A stretch of DNA of 64,000 bases from positions 20,046,501 through 20,110,500 of the forward strand of contig CM060196.1 in assembly GCA_030549335.1 (NCBI GenBank), written 5' to 3'. Position numbers and translations under genes: made by a program. The notes under the pieces are model-generated. The model saw only the letters and a program-made list of their open reading frames with translations, was not told the DNA's origin and ran no database searches. Position 1 is the stretch's first letter. Each line of letters opens with the position of its first letter. Shown here piece by piece: positions 1 to 14,059 of the stretch. The DNA is from Pontederia crassipes (Eukaryota; Streptophyta; Magnoliopsida; Commelinales; Pontederiaceae).

Positions 1-1050
1 AGATAGCCTCTAATTCTTTAAATAGTCATGACAATATAAATGCTTATAATGTTAGCTTTAATCTCACTATAGAACAAAGTTTATTATGGGAACATGACAG
101 ATGGATCCATCCAAAACTATATACTTGTCTTTTTTAGGATAATTCAATGAGGTTTTGTCATTTAAAAATTATGAATTAATTATATAAACTAGATGTGAAA
201 GTTTAGTTTTCATGTAATTATGAATTAATTAAGTTTAGTTTAGTTCACCTATTGAACAAACTTAATTGTGATTGAAGATAGAATTTAATACGAGGATTTT
301 AAGTTGAACCATATGATTAACAATCATGATTAAACGTTCACACCTATTTATGTCTTTGTTTGACAATATCAAAATTAGCATTACAAGTAGCATTTAACGG
401 TTCAAATGCTAATTTTTTGTTTGGTAAGTGATAAAAATAAGTAGCATTTAGCATTTCATACAAAAATATTGAAAAGCTATTTCTATTAGCATTTCGCGGT
501 TAGAGGTGACCATTTTATATTTTTTCCAATTTTACCCTTATTCGTATATATTATTTCTTTCTAACTTATCTTATTATTTTCTCATTTTTATTTTATAATC
601 ATTTAACTATATTTCTTTTTATATTCATGCTTACTTAATTACAAATTATTTATATGTTAACAATGAATAAAAAATAATTTCACAATTAATATTTTATATC
701 ATGAGTGCACTATATAAATTTATTGTCAATATAAATTTCTATATATTTTAAGAAAAAAATAGTTATCAAATTTTATTTTATTTAATTAAGATATACATAT
801 TTAGTTTATTGTATTATAATAGAATCTGTATAATGCTTAAATTAAATAATTTTATATATTTAATTATATTATTTTATATTCATTAGCTAATTCTACTGTT
901 AAGTTTATCAAACACTTATTTATTACAATCTCTAACCACTAATCATCATTTACTACCCACTATTCGCTAGTTAAATTTTTATCCGCTTATCAAATAATAT
1001 CAAACAAAACCCATATATGAAAAAGTCATCATCTCAAGCGTGCCCTGAAG
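1..1050. other. AT-rich spacer, no gene seen
   Basis: No coding or RNA gene can be supported here. The sequence is strongly AT-rich with short, stop-broken frames. Around 350-1010 the two sides carry loosely related inverted wording (GTTTGACAATATC on the left, GATATTATTTGAT read inwards from the right), which could be the ends of a worn MITE, but no target-site duplication is clear. Confidence 0.4.
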
Positions 1051-1068
1051 TCTAGGTTTCTTTCAACA

Positions 1069-1205
1069 GTGAATCGTGAACTCTGTAAGCTACGACAAAC
1101 GAGAGAGAAAGTGCGACAACTGAAGATTGATCGCGACTTTGATCAAGTCTGTGAAGTTGCCAACTTTTTGTCAAGATATGAAGCTTCGTCTGTTATTTCT
1201 CTAGG
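1069..1205 (+). pseudogene. Exon-like fragment, unknown protein
   Basis: About 45 codons with a protein-like charged composition (NRELCKLRQTREKVRQLK, then a segment ending YEASSVISL) stand out from the AT-rich surroundings. A pyrimidine tract ending in CAG sits just upstream (about 1057-1068) and a GT follows after about position 1202, so the piece looks like one internal exon. No neighbouring exon was found on either side within the window. It could be the edge of a gene lying mostly to the left, or a gene fragment carried by a transposon. I do not recognise the family. Confidence 0.3.
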
Positions 1206-1289
1206 TATAATTCTTTTTATTTTTATCATTTTATTTTATCTCTCTAGAACTTTTAGAATGAATTACATGTTTTTAGATATTTTATTTTA

Positions 1290-2580
1290 GGAGATTATTA
1301 GTTGAAGAAAAATTATTTGGATCCTATTTTATTTGTTTTAGTCTTTTCTGATAAATTATTAATTGTGTTTTGTGTTTTTTAATTTAATTAATTGATTTTT
1401 TAGTTAAGTAATTACTAGATTATTGATTATTTGATTTCAAAATTTTGTAATTAATTAAATTGATTGATTTTGTTTGAAAATAATAATTGATATAAATTTG
1501 ATAATTAGTGTGTGGAGAATTAGATTTGCGTAGTCGGTTAATGTATATTAGTTTGTGATGTGAATAGTCTGAGGAATCCAATTTAATGCGTCTTAATATC
1601 AATTTAATTTGATGGAATGCTAGTGTGTGGAGACTTTAATTCTTATTAAATTAAGATAGTTTAATATACTTGATTAGGTTGACAGGATGTCAGTTTGTGG
1701 ATGTCATAATTTAATTTTGTTATTGAGGCTCCAATCTATCTTTAAATATTAAATTTAGCTTCTCCGATTCAAATATTTTTCCAGATCCATTTTCATCCTA
1801 AAGCCTAACTTTCAACACCACTATATTTATTATCATCTTATTTTCACTATTTTATTTCATAACTACACTATTTTCAAAACTATATTTTTCTCCCTTATTA
1901 ATTATAAAATTAACTATTTAATTAATAATATTTCTCGTGAGTTCGACATTAGAGGTGGATTTAGGACCCTTCGATGAATGAGTGCAAATAATTAGCTTAT
2001 TTTTAAAAATTAATTTATACAATAAATTGGAATGCTTTATATTTTTTTATTAAAACACCTTATTTTTTAAATTCTTATATGTGGTTATTTTTTAATTTGT
2101 GGGTCATGAGATAAATTAATATAAATTGATAAAGTGAAATACTTATTATAACTATAAAAATGTGGTTATAACAAGTTGCTAATATTTAGTTTTTTTTAAG
2201 ATGGTGTGACGGTATATATCTACATAAATATTTATATGTACCTTAAGGAGAATAACAAATCTAGGTAAATGTAGAGTAGAAGATAGATTTAAAAAGAAAT
2301 ATAAAATATTTTGCTCAAAGGAGAAATAAAAATAACTTTTCAAATTTTTATAAATTATATAATATCTAATTGACCCCATTAGTTAATATGTGGGTTTGTC
2401 ATTGTTCGACACTCTTTACTCCTTTCACTATATTACTTGAGCGACTAATGTATTTGCTAGAGAATTTATTTTACATCATTTTACGCATCATATACCTACA
2501 TCTATTTCTATTTTCTTGGATTATAATGATTTATTACATTTATTTTAATTATTTTTTACTATTCCATTACAACGAGAATA
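1290..2580. other. AT-rich spacer, no gene seen
   Basis: No supported gene. A loosely repeated phrase (GTGTGTGGAGA and relatives, near 1507, 1622 and 1692) hints at a degenerate tandem repeat with a period of roughly 70-115 bases. Confidence 0.35.
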
Positions 2581-2589
2581 AAGAAAATT

Positions 2590-3625
2590 GGGAATACCAT
2601 AATGGTGAGTTAGAGGCATACATTGATTGTGACTCTGGCCTCATATTTCTAGTTGAGGTTGATAATGGTTAAAAATATTAGCATGGAAGATTTTGTGTCT
2701 TATTACTGAATAAATATACTGGATAAATATAGGGAAGAATTAGACCACATGATTGAGAAGCTTAAATATGATAGTCATGTGTTGGAGATGTGCTCTGCAG
2801 CAATTGAGATTTGGCAGGTTGATTTATATATGTGGCATCTAAGAGACTAAATTTAAAAGAGATGTTTAGATCACCACCTCCTACACTTAAAATATTGAAT
2901 TTGAATGAACCACGAAGTAATACTCCAACTATGGAAGGTTGAATGATTCAAAAAAGACACATCACCGCTATAAATATAGAATGAAATCATTACATATGAT
3001 ACTGATGTTGAGAATGATAATGAGTTGAATGATAAGGTTTATAATTTAAAGAGATGATGATGTTACGTAAGAAAATGTTCAAAAGATATGAGATGATTCG
3101 CATGTGAATGAACAAGATGAATATGTTGAAGCTACCAATGATGAAGATGTTGAAGTTGTCAAAGATGAAAATGTTGAAGTTTCCAATGGTGAGGATGTAA
3201 TGTTAACAAGTCATGGGATTGTCATATCTTGAGCTGTCAATAATGAAGATTCAGATTATGTACTTTTAAATTGTTTTATAATCGAGTCGTGATGATATGA
3301 GATATAAAGATCTCATACTCAATTCATCCCTGTCAATACACCTTTATTTATTAATATAAAAAGAGGGATACAACAAAAAGGTACAAGGATGAAACTAGAA
3401 GAGCAAAGAACTCTAAAAAACGTATTGCTACTAAAGGAAATTTCTAAGAAAGAAATGGCTCAAATTAAGTGTATTTGGTGTGAAGAATTTGGACATAATA
3501 AAGATATGATGTAGCTCATGAAAATTATATGAGATATCATTACTTTGCCACAAATGTGCTTTCTGGTTTGCAGCGAAAGAAAGGAAGTAAAAGCTCACCA
3601 AAAACTCAAAATTTGCAAAAATAAA
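2590..3625 (+). pseudogene. Decayed MULE-type (MuDR-like) transposase remnant
   Basis: Reading the plus strand across several stops and frame changes gives stretches like the N-terminal part of plant Mutator-like transposases: a tyrosine/aspartate-rich start (GELEAYIDCDSGL), a segment ending LEMCSAAIEIWQVDLYM, then an acidic stretch with repeated DEDVEV-like units (about 3115-3200), and a basic KRYKDETRRAKNSKK stretch. The catalytic core was not found, so this is at most a 5' remnant. The family call rests on remembered resemblance. An alternative is another transposon's acidic ORF. Confidence 0.4.
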
Positions 3626-4749
3626 TTATTACTCAAATTCGATCTAGTAGTAATTTTTACTACTTAGTTCTTCAACTTAGACTTACGAACTTTACTCTAC
3701 TTTAAAGTCCATAAACATCACATATTTTACAACAGTGTCCAGTTAAATGTTAAGATGAAATTGATTATACTTAGGTTTTGTTCATAATTTCCACTTAATT
3801 CTTCAACTTATGAATCATTTAGATTTAATATAATATCATGTTTTTACTTTGCAGGCTTCTAAGGTGAGCAGGACCAAAAAATGAAAAGTTATCATCACAT
3901 TTTTTAAACCCCTGTAGGAACGTGTCGATATGACTTTTAGTGATAGGATTCCTTGACCTTTTTTTGTAAACCATGTATTGTACATGCAATTGGTTATTAT
4001 TTTGGTGTAACTTAAATATGTGGACATAGGGGATATGACTTAACCAAATTCATATTTAGTAAATTAATCCATATTATTGCTTAGTTTTGGTATTATTGAT
4101 ATTGATATGCTATGCTTGATACATTGTCACATATGTTGAATGCAAGTAACTGTGTTGTGCATGTTGTTAATAGGCTATATTGATTCGTGTATATTAACAA
4201 ATTAAAGAAGGCTATTGCGACAAATAACCAGAGTTTGTAGGTTGTCAAACAATTTTTACAAAGTTGGAGGACATCACAATTTTTGGTTAAAAGTTCGAGA
4301 TAGTATATCCTTTACGTTAAAAGTTCGAGGGCATTTTTAAATATTAGACAAGGTTCAAGAAAATCCACATATGTTAGACAAAGTTGGAGGACCATGTAAT
4401 GATTTTATATTCTTTCTATCTTGCCTATGACAAGTCACAATTGCATTCAAATATATGCCATAAATTATATATAAGAAACACATCTTGTCAACCATTTGTT
4501 AAAACATGTGTGAAATTTCACAATAAAAATTTTTCATTACAAAAATACCATTGATTACATTATTCATCCATTCTATTTGCATAAGTGTTACCAAATACAA
4601 GATATCATATGTTTACTAGACAAGATGTCATATGATATCACCACAAAACAAGACTAAGTAAATAAAAAAATTCAAATTTTGGTAACATTTTGCACCTCCA
4701 CTTCAATTTTTGATTTTCGAGTATAATATCTTGGAGCCTTTATTTCTAA
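3626..4749. other. AT-rich spacer, possible worn foldback
   Basis: No gene seen. The left part (about 3648-3690, TTCTTCAACTT) and the right part (about 4370-4410, read inwards TCCTCCAACTTTG) are loosely inverted, like the arms of the foldback elements further right but much less well preserved. Confidence 0.25.
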
Positions 4750-7700
4750 TCTATACTATATTAAAAGCAAAGAAGTTTACAAGAAGGTGATTTGGCAAAA
4801 ACGAAAACTGCCATGTGTCCATATATTTATCAATTAAAATTTTAATTTTAACATAATGTATTAATATATATAAATTGTTTACAAAGTATTGTAACAATAT
4901 GGAGCAACATTTTATCCATATAATATTTCATACCATATTCAAAATAGTTTAATATATACTTTAATTTTAGATGGATTGTTAGCTAGTAATAATATTTGGC
5001 AAATACATAAATTTATCCTGTCCTTAAACAATGATTAACTTATATTAAAATATTAAACTATCAAAATAATTTTAATGGACGGTTAGTAAGTAGTAACTAC
5101 ATATTAAATGGTTATTTAGTAACCATCTCCTTTATCAGTTTTTAGATGTCACGCCTCCTATAAATACAGGAAGAAAATCAATTCCTCCGTACTCTTTCTT
5201 TTATATTGGTGAGATTCTTTCTTCTCATATCATTTTTATTGTAATTTACCATATAATTATTTGTTAGTTTTTATTTTTAGACATTAATTAGTCATTGTTA
5301 TTTGAAAAGTTTATAATTTACTGAACTAATTCTTTTTTTTATCTCATTGATATATAATGCTAATTTCATAAGTTTCATGTTTATTACATGGCTTAATTTC
5401 ATATTATATTTTATGACTTATTTTCGATAGGTTTGATCCCATAATTTTGATCATGTGTAATCTTCATTTTTCTTTTCTTTTGTGAGGTGTATGCCTACTT
5501 TGTTTGTAAATTAATATGTTATTGTTACTTTTTTCATTAGCATAGTAAGGCATGGAGTGTTGCCCTAACTAATTTCAATTTAATTGTTATAAATCTATAT
5601 ATCATCCTTGCTTAGCTTTAAACAATGTTTTTACTCTTTTACACCTTTTTATGTAGTTGGATTTTTTACGAGGTACGACAAAATTGATATTTTTTATATA
5701 AATGATTTTCATATAATATATAATTTTAACAATATTAATATATAATTAATAATTTCATGGAGTCATAACTGTCTAGCAAAATAATAATCACGAGGTAAAA
5801 CATGTATTGTTAGAATATGTTTGAGCGATTGGATAAAATATTGAATTGGTATAGTTGTCTTATCATGGAAAATGATGATGGTAAGAGTTTTTTTCCCTTT
5901 AATATTTTTCAATTGTATGTATATTTTAATTATGATGTTTAATTCTTTTTCTTTATTATAATGCAATATGATGTCGAAGATGAACATATCACTTAATGTA
6001 TGATTCAATAATACAATTACCAAATTATCTTATTCTTTTGTTTCCATATGTTATATTTTTTAAACAGTTGTGTTATGTGAATGCATTGTTATAATATAAA
6101 CATTATAGATGAATTTTGTTAGGATTTTATAAATTTTATTTGTTTATCTGCTAATTATGAGCATGGTTTTATAAATTTAAAATTTTTTATTATGTTAATT
6201 ATGAGCCTATTAAATTTATATCCATATGAAAAGTATTAGCATAATGTCATATATGACAAGTAGAGGATCTCCATGATGGATGAATAAAGTAATACTAGAT
6301 GGTTGTGATATGCATGCATACAAGTTTAGATAATAAATTAATAATCCTACTCACAAACATTACTAGAGTTCTATGAATTATCATTTTTTATTCAGTAATG
6401 TTTTTAACAATGTCATTTAATATATTTTTATTCTATACATATATAACATTATTATGTAGACATATAAGTGAAAAATTATTGGTGCATGCATTGTAAATAT
6501 AATATAATTCTATTTATAGTTATAACATAAATATTTACCCATGATTATATACAAATAGATGCATATGACATTGTAAATATTTAGGAACACAAACATTTGT
6601 TAAGACGGTACATAATATCCATGACCATGCATGCACTATTTTGGGTTATGAGTTGGAATCATGAGACATCCAATGCTTACAATGACAAAGTACATGGTAC
6701 GATTAATGTTTAGACTAAACTTTCAAAAAGTAATTTAAATAAACATGATAAATAGTCTTTTCAAGATTTTTATAACTTTTTTATTATTTCATCATGAGCA
6801 TATCAATTAATGTAAAATAACTTTTATTTTTTAGATAGATATAAATATATGTTACATTAGTTTTAATTATTTTAGTATCTTAACATTTTTTAACTTTAGG
6901 CGTTGTAATCGGTTCTTGCATAAAGAAAGTTTATATATATCAAATATCATCAATACACTATGGGCACGTTTGGTATGATAAGAAAAATTGAGGTTCCAAG
7001 GTTCTTGGGGTTGGGAACATATTGTTCTCGATGGAGTTAAAATTTGAGGTCAGTCTGGGATTAAAAAAAAATGTTCTGAAATATAATATGTACTTTGCAT
7101 CCAAACAAGGCCATATCTATGTATCCATGTCTTTAGTCCTTTTAGTTATTTTAATTTTATGTCATTTTAACCATAATTATTTTACTTATGTTCAATGTCC
7201 AAATCGTATTTTAGAACAAGGTTGCAAACATAGGTGCACATATTTTATTATGTAGCATTGATTTATATTAATATTAATATTTCATTAGTAATTTTATTAA
7301 ATTTTAATTATTTAAGTATCCATATCATTTTTCTAAGCCAAAGTTGCTAATATGGATGCATATGATCCCTACATATATATTATTAACCTATTGATGCTAC
7401 ATATGTCAAGGGGACTCTCCACAATGGATGGATAGAGTAATGCTAGGTGGTTGCAATATGCATGTTTAAATAATATACTTAACAAAATACATTAGATCTT
7501 AAATACCATGTATTATATTTGTTCTCAAAATAGTAGCATCCTTGGAGAATGCATCCTACATGTTAAACTTAAGAAGTAATTTATATAAACATGATAGATA
7601 GTCTTATTAGGTTTAAAAAAATATTCTTTAAATTACGATAATACCAATTAACATAAAAATAATTTCAATTCTAGATTGATATAACCATATGCTATATTAG

Positions 7701-8223
7701 TTTCATTTATTTATTTTAACTATTTTAGTATTTTCATCATGTTTTAAAATGTTAATTGGTGTAAGTTTTGTCTATGCTCGTTTCATAAAATTCGGTATGT
7801 GTTAAATGTCATAAATGCATTATATATCACATTCTATGTCTTATATAAATTTCCACTACGTAGAGTAATGCACGATCATCAATACATTTACCAAAGTATA
7901 TTATATTATTATATTACATTTTTAAAATTGTAGCATGTTCGGCTAAAGTGTTTAATAACATCAATTGTTATTAAAAAATTCTATATATCTTTGCCTAAAT
8001 GATGAAGATTGTGTTTATTGGTAAAGATGAATATTTTATACATTTATATTCTTTTTAAGTAGTAGGATATTATCCATCAAACTTTTTTTAGAAATAAGTA
8101 GTGTAAGTTTAGTATACATTTGCTAATAATAACACAAATTTTATTTTTACTGAATATTTTTTATACATTTGAATAATTTGATAATTATATTTTTCCCTGC
8201 GCATCGCGCGGATGTTACACTAG
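4750..8223 (+). mobile_element. Non-autonomous Helitron, 3.47 kb
   Basis: The left end begins TCTATACTATATTAAAAGCA, the classical plant Helitron 5' start, and follows an A. The right end carries a GC hairpin (a 6-bp stem with one G-T pair, loop ATC, about 8197-8211), then 12 bases, then CTAG at 8220-8223, directly followed by T. This gives the A|TC...CTAG|T arrangement of Helitron insertion. No Rep or helicase coding sequence is visible and all frames are short, so the copy is non-autonomous. An internal duplication is present (about 6240-6860 and 7395-7760). Confidence 0.88.
6240..7760 (+). repeat. Diverged direct repeat inside the Helitron
   Basis: Two blocks about 1.15 kb apart share long similar passages. 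One pair is CATATGACAAGTAGAGGATC (6247) and CATATGTCAAGGGGACTCTC (7398), each followed by a GATGGAT...AGTAATGCTAG-like passage. A second pair is ATAAATATATGTTACATTAG (6841) and ATAACCATATGCTATATTAG (7680). They read as an old segmental duplication within the element. Confidence 0.6.
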
Positions 8224-9340
8224 TTCCGATAATATATTCCTTTCTTTTCTTCATATGTTGCATGGTTTAACTTGTCAATCTTCCGCAATAATTTGTCGAT
8301 CATCATCCCAATTCTTCAATCTGTGTTGAGTCAATCAAAGTAGCCACATAATTGAATCCTCTAAAAATATTTATAAATTAAATAGAAAAACATCCATAAA
8401 TGCCACAAAACAAAGGAAACAAATTTAACTCATCCTAAATTTTCATTAGAGATATACGATCATGATTATTTTTCGTCCAAAAGGTTTGAATAATTGTTTT
8501 TCTCTACTACCGCATCTTCTTATGGTCTTCCACGATGGCATTATGTGAAGTAAGCTGGTAGTAGGACTTTTGGTTTGATGACATAAAATAGATTAATATT
8601 TATTATGATCAAATAATGAGGAAATAGAAGAACTCACATGAAACAAGATTAGTGTTATGAAAGACAATGAAATTTAACTCCCGCAAAAAGTAGAACAAAC
8701 GCTAGTATGGGCCACCATGCTAGTAGTAAATGACTTTTGATCAGGACGATGCCCGTTTTGTGACAATGACAACCAACAATCATCTGAAAGATGTCAACGA
8801 TCTAGAGGTGATGATGAGATCACAAAGAGGGAAATGAGAAAATGAAAAGCGTAAAGGGGGAAGGAGCAAAATTTACCTAATTTGTTACGATGATCATGTT
8901 AAAATGTAATAGAATTGACACACAATCGAATAAAATGGTATTTCATCATGTCGTGAAAGAATGCATGTGGAGGAAAGAGAAAAAATGACATATGACATCC
9001 ATGTAGGTTGGGCATCGAAAAATGGGCTATCTAAGATAAAAAAAAGAATCTTTTGTGAAATAAGTTAAAATGTAGAGAATAACATTACAAAGTAAAAGTA
9101 AAGTTTTATGACAATGAAAAAAGAGTAAATTTCAAGGGTGCTTATGATGCATGCATTTTTATACACATTTTAAATACATCATTTAGATTATTTTCCATAA
9201 AATTTAAATCATTGCATACATCTATTTTTCCATTTATTTTCTTAAATTTTTTTGAGTTTGATGCTATCCACTTTTGGTTTACTTTGTCTTCAGAATCATC
9301 ATTTTAGATGTGCGAAATGAAAGGACACATCTTCAAGTTT
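8224..9340. other. AT-rich spacer, no gene seen
   Basis: No coding, RNA or repeat structure could be supported here beyond general AT-richness. Confidence 0.4.
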
Positions 9341-9558
9341 TAGAAGAATTCGTCGAGTCAACTTCATACCAGGGCCAGGTTGGATCTCTCAATCTAATTG
9401 CGCTTGGACTCAGCGCGACACTCAAATCCAAGCTAGGTGGATGAACAATCAGGTTGGGTTTGCTTATCAGAAAATAACTTATCAAATGGTTGAAGTTTTC
9501 ATCTTATTTTAACACGAATTCGAGACCTAGAGACGGTGCCCTAGGGAACGTTCTCTTG

Positions 9559-9566
9559 TATAAATA
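9559..9566 (+). promoter_or_regulatory. TATA-like box in an orphan GC-balanced patch
   Basis: TATAAATA lies in a patch (about 9350-9890) whose composition is less AT-rich than its surroundings. The patch reads like a promoter and leader (CCTCAGGAGATCTCTTGTTC downstream), but no gene follows. It may be a fragment of an LTR. A 9624-9866 frame on the minus strand is serine/proline-rich and not recognisable. Confidence 0.25.
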
Positions 9567-10199
9567 GACCTAAAAGGAGCCCCTCAGGAGATCTCTTGTT
9601 CGTAAATTCGTGTGCCCTAGCTACTAACAAGAGTCAAGTTTTTGCAACCCCAACAACGATCCTCCAATGGCGACGCAAGGCATCGTTGAGGGCATTGACA
9701 ATGCGGCAACATCGGTGGAAGGTGAATGAGGTGAACTTGGAGACATAGTGCTGCTACGAGGAGACGACAAGAAGGAGAACGACGGAGGCAACCATAGTGT
9801 CGTTATCATTGTTTCCTCTATAGTTGGTGTCCCCTCTTGACTTTCATGGTAGTGGTGTTGGAACATGATGGTGCATGTGTATGTTGTGAAGGTGAGAAGG
9901 TTCCTACTTTTAAATCTAATAGGTTCTTTTCATCTCCCAAAATTAAAATATGTCATTAAAATTTAGAATAGGAAAACTAATGTAAAAGAATAATTGCTCT
10001 GTAAAAAAATATTTGCTCCCACACTGTGAAAACTTTTTTTAAGATAAAAAACAAAACTAAAGAATTTTTTCTTTTTTAGATCTACCTTTAGTTAAATAAA
10101 TTCTCAAAAAATGGGGAAAAAGATAATGACAAAAAAAATGAGAAAAAAAGATAAAGAGGAATGTTGAATTGAGAGAAATTTTCCCATCGGACAAATTAG

Positions 10200-10731
10200 A
10201 TATATAATTATTAGAATAATTGTTGGAGACTCAAATGATGGATATGCAAGATGATAACTTATATGTTGTTCTATATCTCCATGAATCTAGGAACTTTTGT
10301 TTTCATTGTATCATTTGGTATACATACCGGAACTGATAACATTCGAGATTATGCAGGATTGTACACGAAAGATATTTTTCTGACTTTCTCTTCAATCTTA
10401 TGTCTCTTGTCCCTATGAGGTCTTCCTCCACTAGCAAGTTTTTTTTCTTAAAACTCCATCTATTCTAGTGTGGATGATAGGCAGACCTATATTTCTTGAT
10501 TTCAATAAGACTCCTTACGAGCATTGTTTCTATCTACTATTATTTAAAAATAGTTATTAGTGATTGGACGAAATAAAAAAATAACCCCTTACGTGCGAAA
10601 TTATAGAAGATCTCCTTTTAGATCAAATAATTCCATCGAATTGAGTATGACTGTATGTGTTATAGCATATACTATACCAGGAATATCAATGAACCCAATT
10701 CTTGCAATTGCTCATGATACCCTCTTTTAGC
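10200..10731 (+). pseudogene. ndhB: Plastid ndhB 3' fragment in the nucleus (NUPT)
   Basis: Across several stops and frameshifts the plus strand reads as the C-terminal third of plastid NADH dehydrogenase subunit [10 protein letters not shown] near 10225, [16 protein letters not shown] near 10330-10373, [18 protein letters not shown] near 10595-10650, and the terminal [19 protein letters not shown] followed by TAG at about 10729. It encodes no working protein. It is an old insertion of plastid DNA. The next roughly 230 bases resemble plastid spacer, although I could not place them exactly. Confidence 0.82.
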
Positions 10732-10959
10732 TTCGAGGTTTATTTCTTAGTTTACTAACGGGAATAAAAGAATTAATAGATTTGTTCCGCTCAAAACGGG
10801 AAAGCTGAAGTTATGAACTTATAATCATGGAATCGACTCGATCATCTGATTATAAGTTCATTCCATACTGGACCAGATTGGAAAAGGACTATGTACATTC
10901 TTATTATGAGGAGAGTTCACTCGAGCGTATGTAAATAGAGATTGTGTTTACATATGAAT

Positions 10960-12262
<1,303 letters not shown>

Positions 12263-12976
12263 TCATTATGAGTCAGACTCAATAGAGTGCATGACTTTAT
12301 ATAAATATAAGAAGTGATATATTAAGGCATGAACGTTTGGAACTTAATAAGTAAACATCGGATAAAATGAGCATATGGCGTACACAATATATCAAACAAA
12401 TAAAATGAGCCTGTGTAGTACACATGGTATCAAACGAACTAAAATTATTAATAATTTTGGTTTTACAAAATATAGATTAATCTACAAACAAGTTTATTGT
12501 CGTAGTTTTTTTAAATAAAAATTCTTGGTAGTTTTTGTTCAAAAATTGCTTCCCACGCATCAGCATCGACCTATGAGGATATGAGACCTTGGTCGGTCCA
12601 ACCATTAATTGGACATGAAAGGCATTGGATCAAATAAGAAAAATAAAGACGACCCTATTATCCCAAAAATATTAATTTTAAAAATTATTTTAGATAATTG
12701 AGTTAATTATTAACTAATATTTATCCTTAATCTTAGTTGATAATATTTTATTTTTAAACTCATATTTAATTCTTATTTTTTTCAAAAATAATGAAAGCAT
12801 TTTATTCTCAAGTCCACTTATTTAAAGTTCAACTAGATGATTCAACCCGATAGAACCGATCCCATATTTTTTTTATTGGGACCAAATTTTCAATTTAATC
12901 CCATGCATACATGAAATTATTTGAGAGGTTAATATAAAAATATTAATTTATTTTTTCCTTTAAAGATACAATGGCC

Positions 12977-13004
12977 GGTGTCCCTTCTTTAAAGAGGGGA
13001 CACC
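12977..13004. repeat. 28-base near-perfect palindrome
   Basis: The sequence runs GGTGTCCCTTCTTT then AAAGAGGGGACACC. The two halves are reverse complements with a single mismatch. It may be the collapsed core of a small MITE or a hairpin-forming site. Confidence 0.7.
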
Positions 13005-13330
13005 TCCATTTTTTCCTTCCTTCCTCCTTCCTATAACCTAATTAATTAGACTTCATCTTATTTCCTTATCATTTTACACTATTAGATCTCTATGATTCAC
13101 TCATTCACAATTAACTCAAACTCTCTCTTTCAAATAATTTCTCGTAGTTGGATCAAAATTTGATGGTGTAGAAAATAAAAAATAAGTGTAATACTAAAAA
13201 ACACCATCATTTTATCCTTTAATTAATGTGATAATTAATCTTTAGGCAAAGTAATTTACATATGAGACAGTAAGTATGATACTATTTAAATTTAAACGAT
13301 GAGAGAAACAAACCAACTTGAATCCAAAGA

Positions 13331-13346
13331 GGTCCAATATTGGACC
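13331..13346. repeat. Perfect 16-base palindrome with back-to-back CCAAT boxes
   Basis: GGTCCAATATTGGACC is its own reverse complement and places a CCAAT box on each strand. It lies roughly 300 bases upstream of the presumed DUF4050 leader, a plausible NF-Y-type position, though function is inferred. Confidence 0.6.
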
Positions 13347-13649
13347 ATACACAGCCCAAGGGCTCGTAGTGCGGACCTCACGGTCTGGTCCAGCCCAAAC
13401 AAATCTGTAAATTATTTTATTTGAAAAATAAATAAATATAAGGAAATAAAAGAAAATAAAAAGAAAAGCAAACCCTTCCTTCCTTTCAGTTTCCCAAAAG
13501 ATGGTCGCATAATTGCTTGCTTTCCGACAACACCACTGGAAATTAATACTATTTTTTTTCTTGTAGATTCTTTGCGAAAAAAATTAAATAGTAATATCTC
13601 TTTCTCTCTCACACCCAATTATTTTATTATTTTACTTATTCTTTCTTTT

Positions 13650-13716
13650 CTTCATCCCTTTACTCAACGGCTGGGGAGCCTGGGAGGCAGGGAGCAGAAC
13701 AGAGCAGAAGAAGCAG
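13650..13716 (+). other. Probable 5' UTR exon of the DUF4050 gene
   Basis: A non-coding first exon is suggested by a purine-rich stretch ending AGAAGAAGCAG, followed by a good donor (GTGAGT, 13717). The matching acceptor TTTATAG ends at 13917. The transcription start was not located, so the left limit is approximate. Confidence 0.5.
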
Positions 13717-13927
13717 GTGAGTTTGGTGTTCTAACGATACCAGTTCTTCCTATTTTTTTTATTGACTTTACAACTGTTCTCCAGCCATTTCTTCTATCAA
13801 AATTGGATTTTTCAGCTTTGCGTTCAACAATTTCTAATCTTTATTCTTTTTCCTTTGTCGTGAGTACTACTGCAACAATGTGATTTCCTTGCTTATCGCT
13901 GGTACAATTGTTTATAGGCGACGGTGG

Positions 13928-14008
13928 ATGGTGGCGGGGGATCTGACGGAGAGAGCGGAGGCGACGTGTGCGGTCTTCCGGCCCCGTTGGCGGCGGTGGT
14001 GTTGGTAG
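13928..14008 (+). CDS. Upstream ORF in the DUF4050 leader
   Basis: An ATG at 13928 opens a 26-codon reading frame whose TAG (14006-14008) is followed at once by the ATG at 14009. It lies between the leader acceptor and the proposed main start, so a scanning ribosome would meet it first. Translation is inferred from position only. Confidence 0.4.
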   Translation: MVAGDLTERAEATCAVFRPRWRRWCW

Positions 14009-14059
14009 ATGCTGCTCTGCAGATCTGTCTGTTCTTGGATCCGCCATCTTCTCGCCTGC

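Larger units (their letters stand above)
12263..13640. other. Spacer upstream of the DUF4050 gene
   Basis: No gene seen. The stretch holds two sharp palindromes, listed separately, and becomes less AT-rich towards the gene start. Promoter elements are expected between about 13300 and 13650 but none can be assigned with certainty. Confidence 0.4.

Noticed and set aside
345..1010. Possible MITE with GTTTGACAATATC-like ends
   Set aside because: The inverted similarity is weak and no target-site duplication was found.
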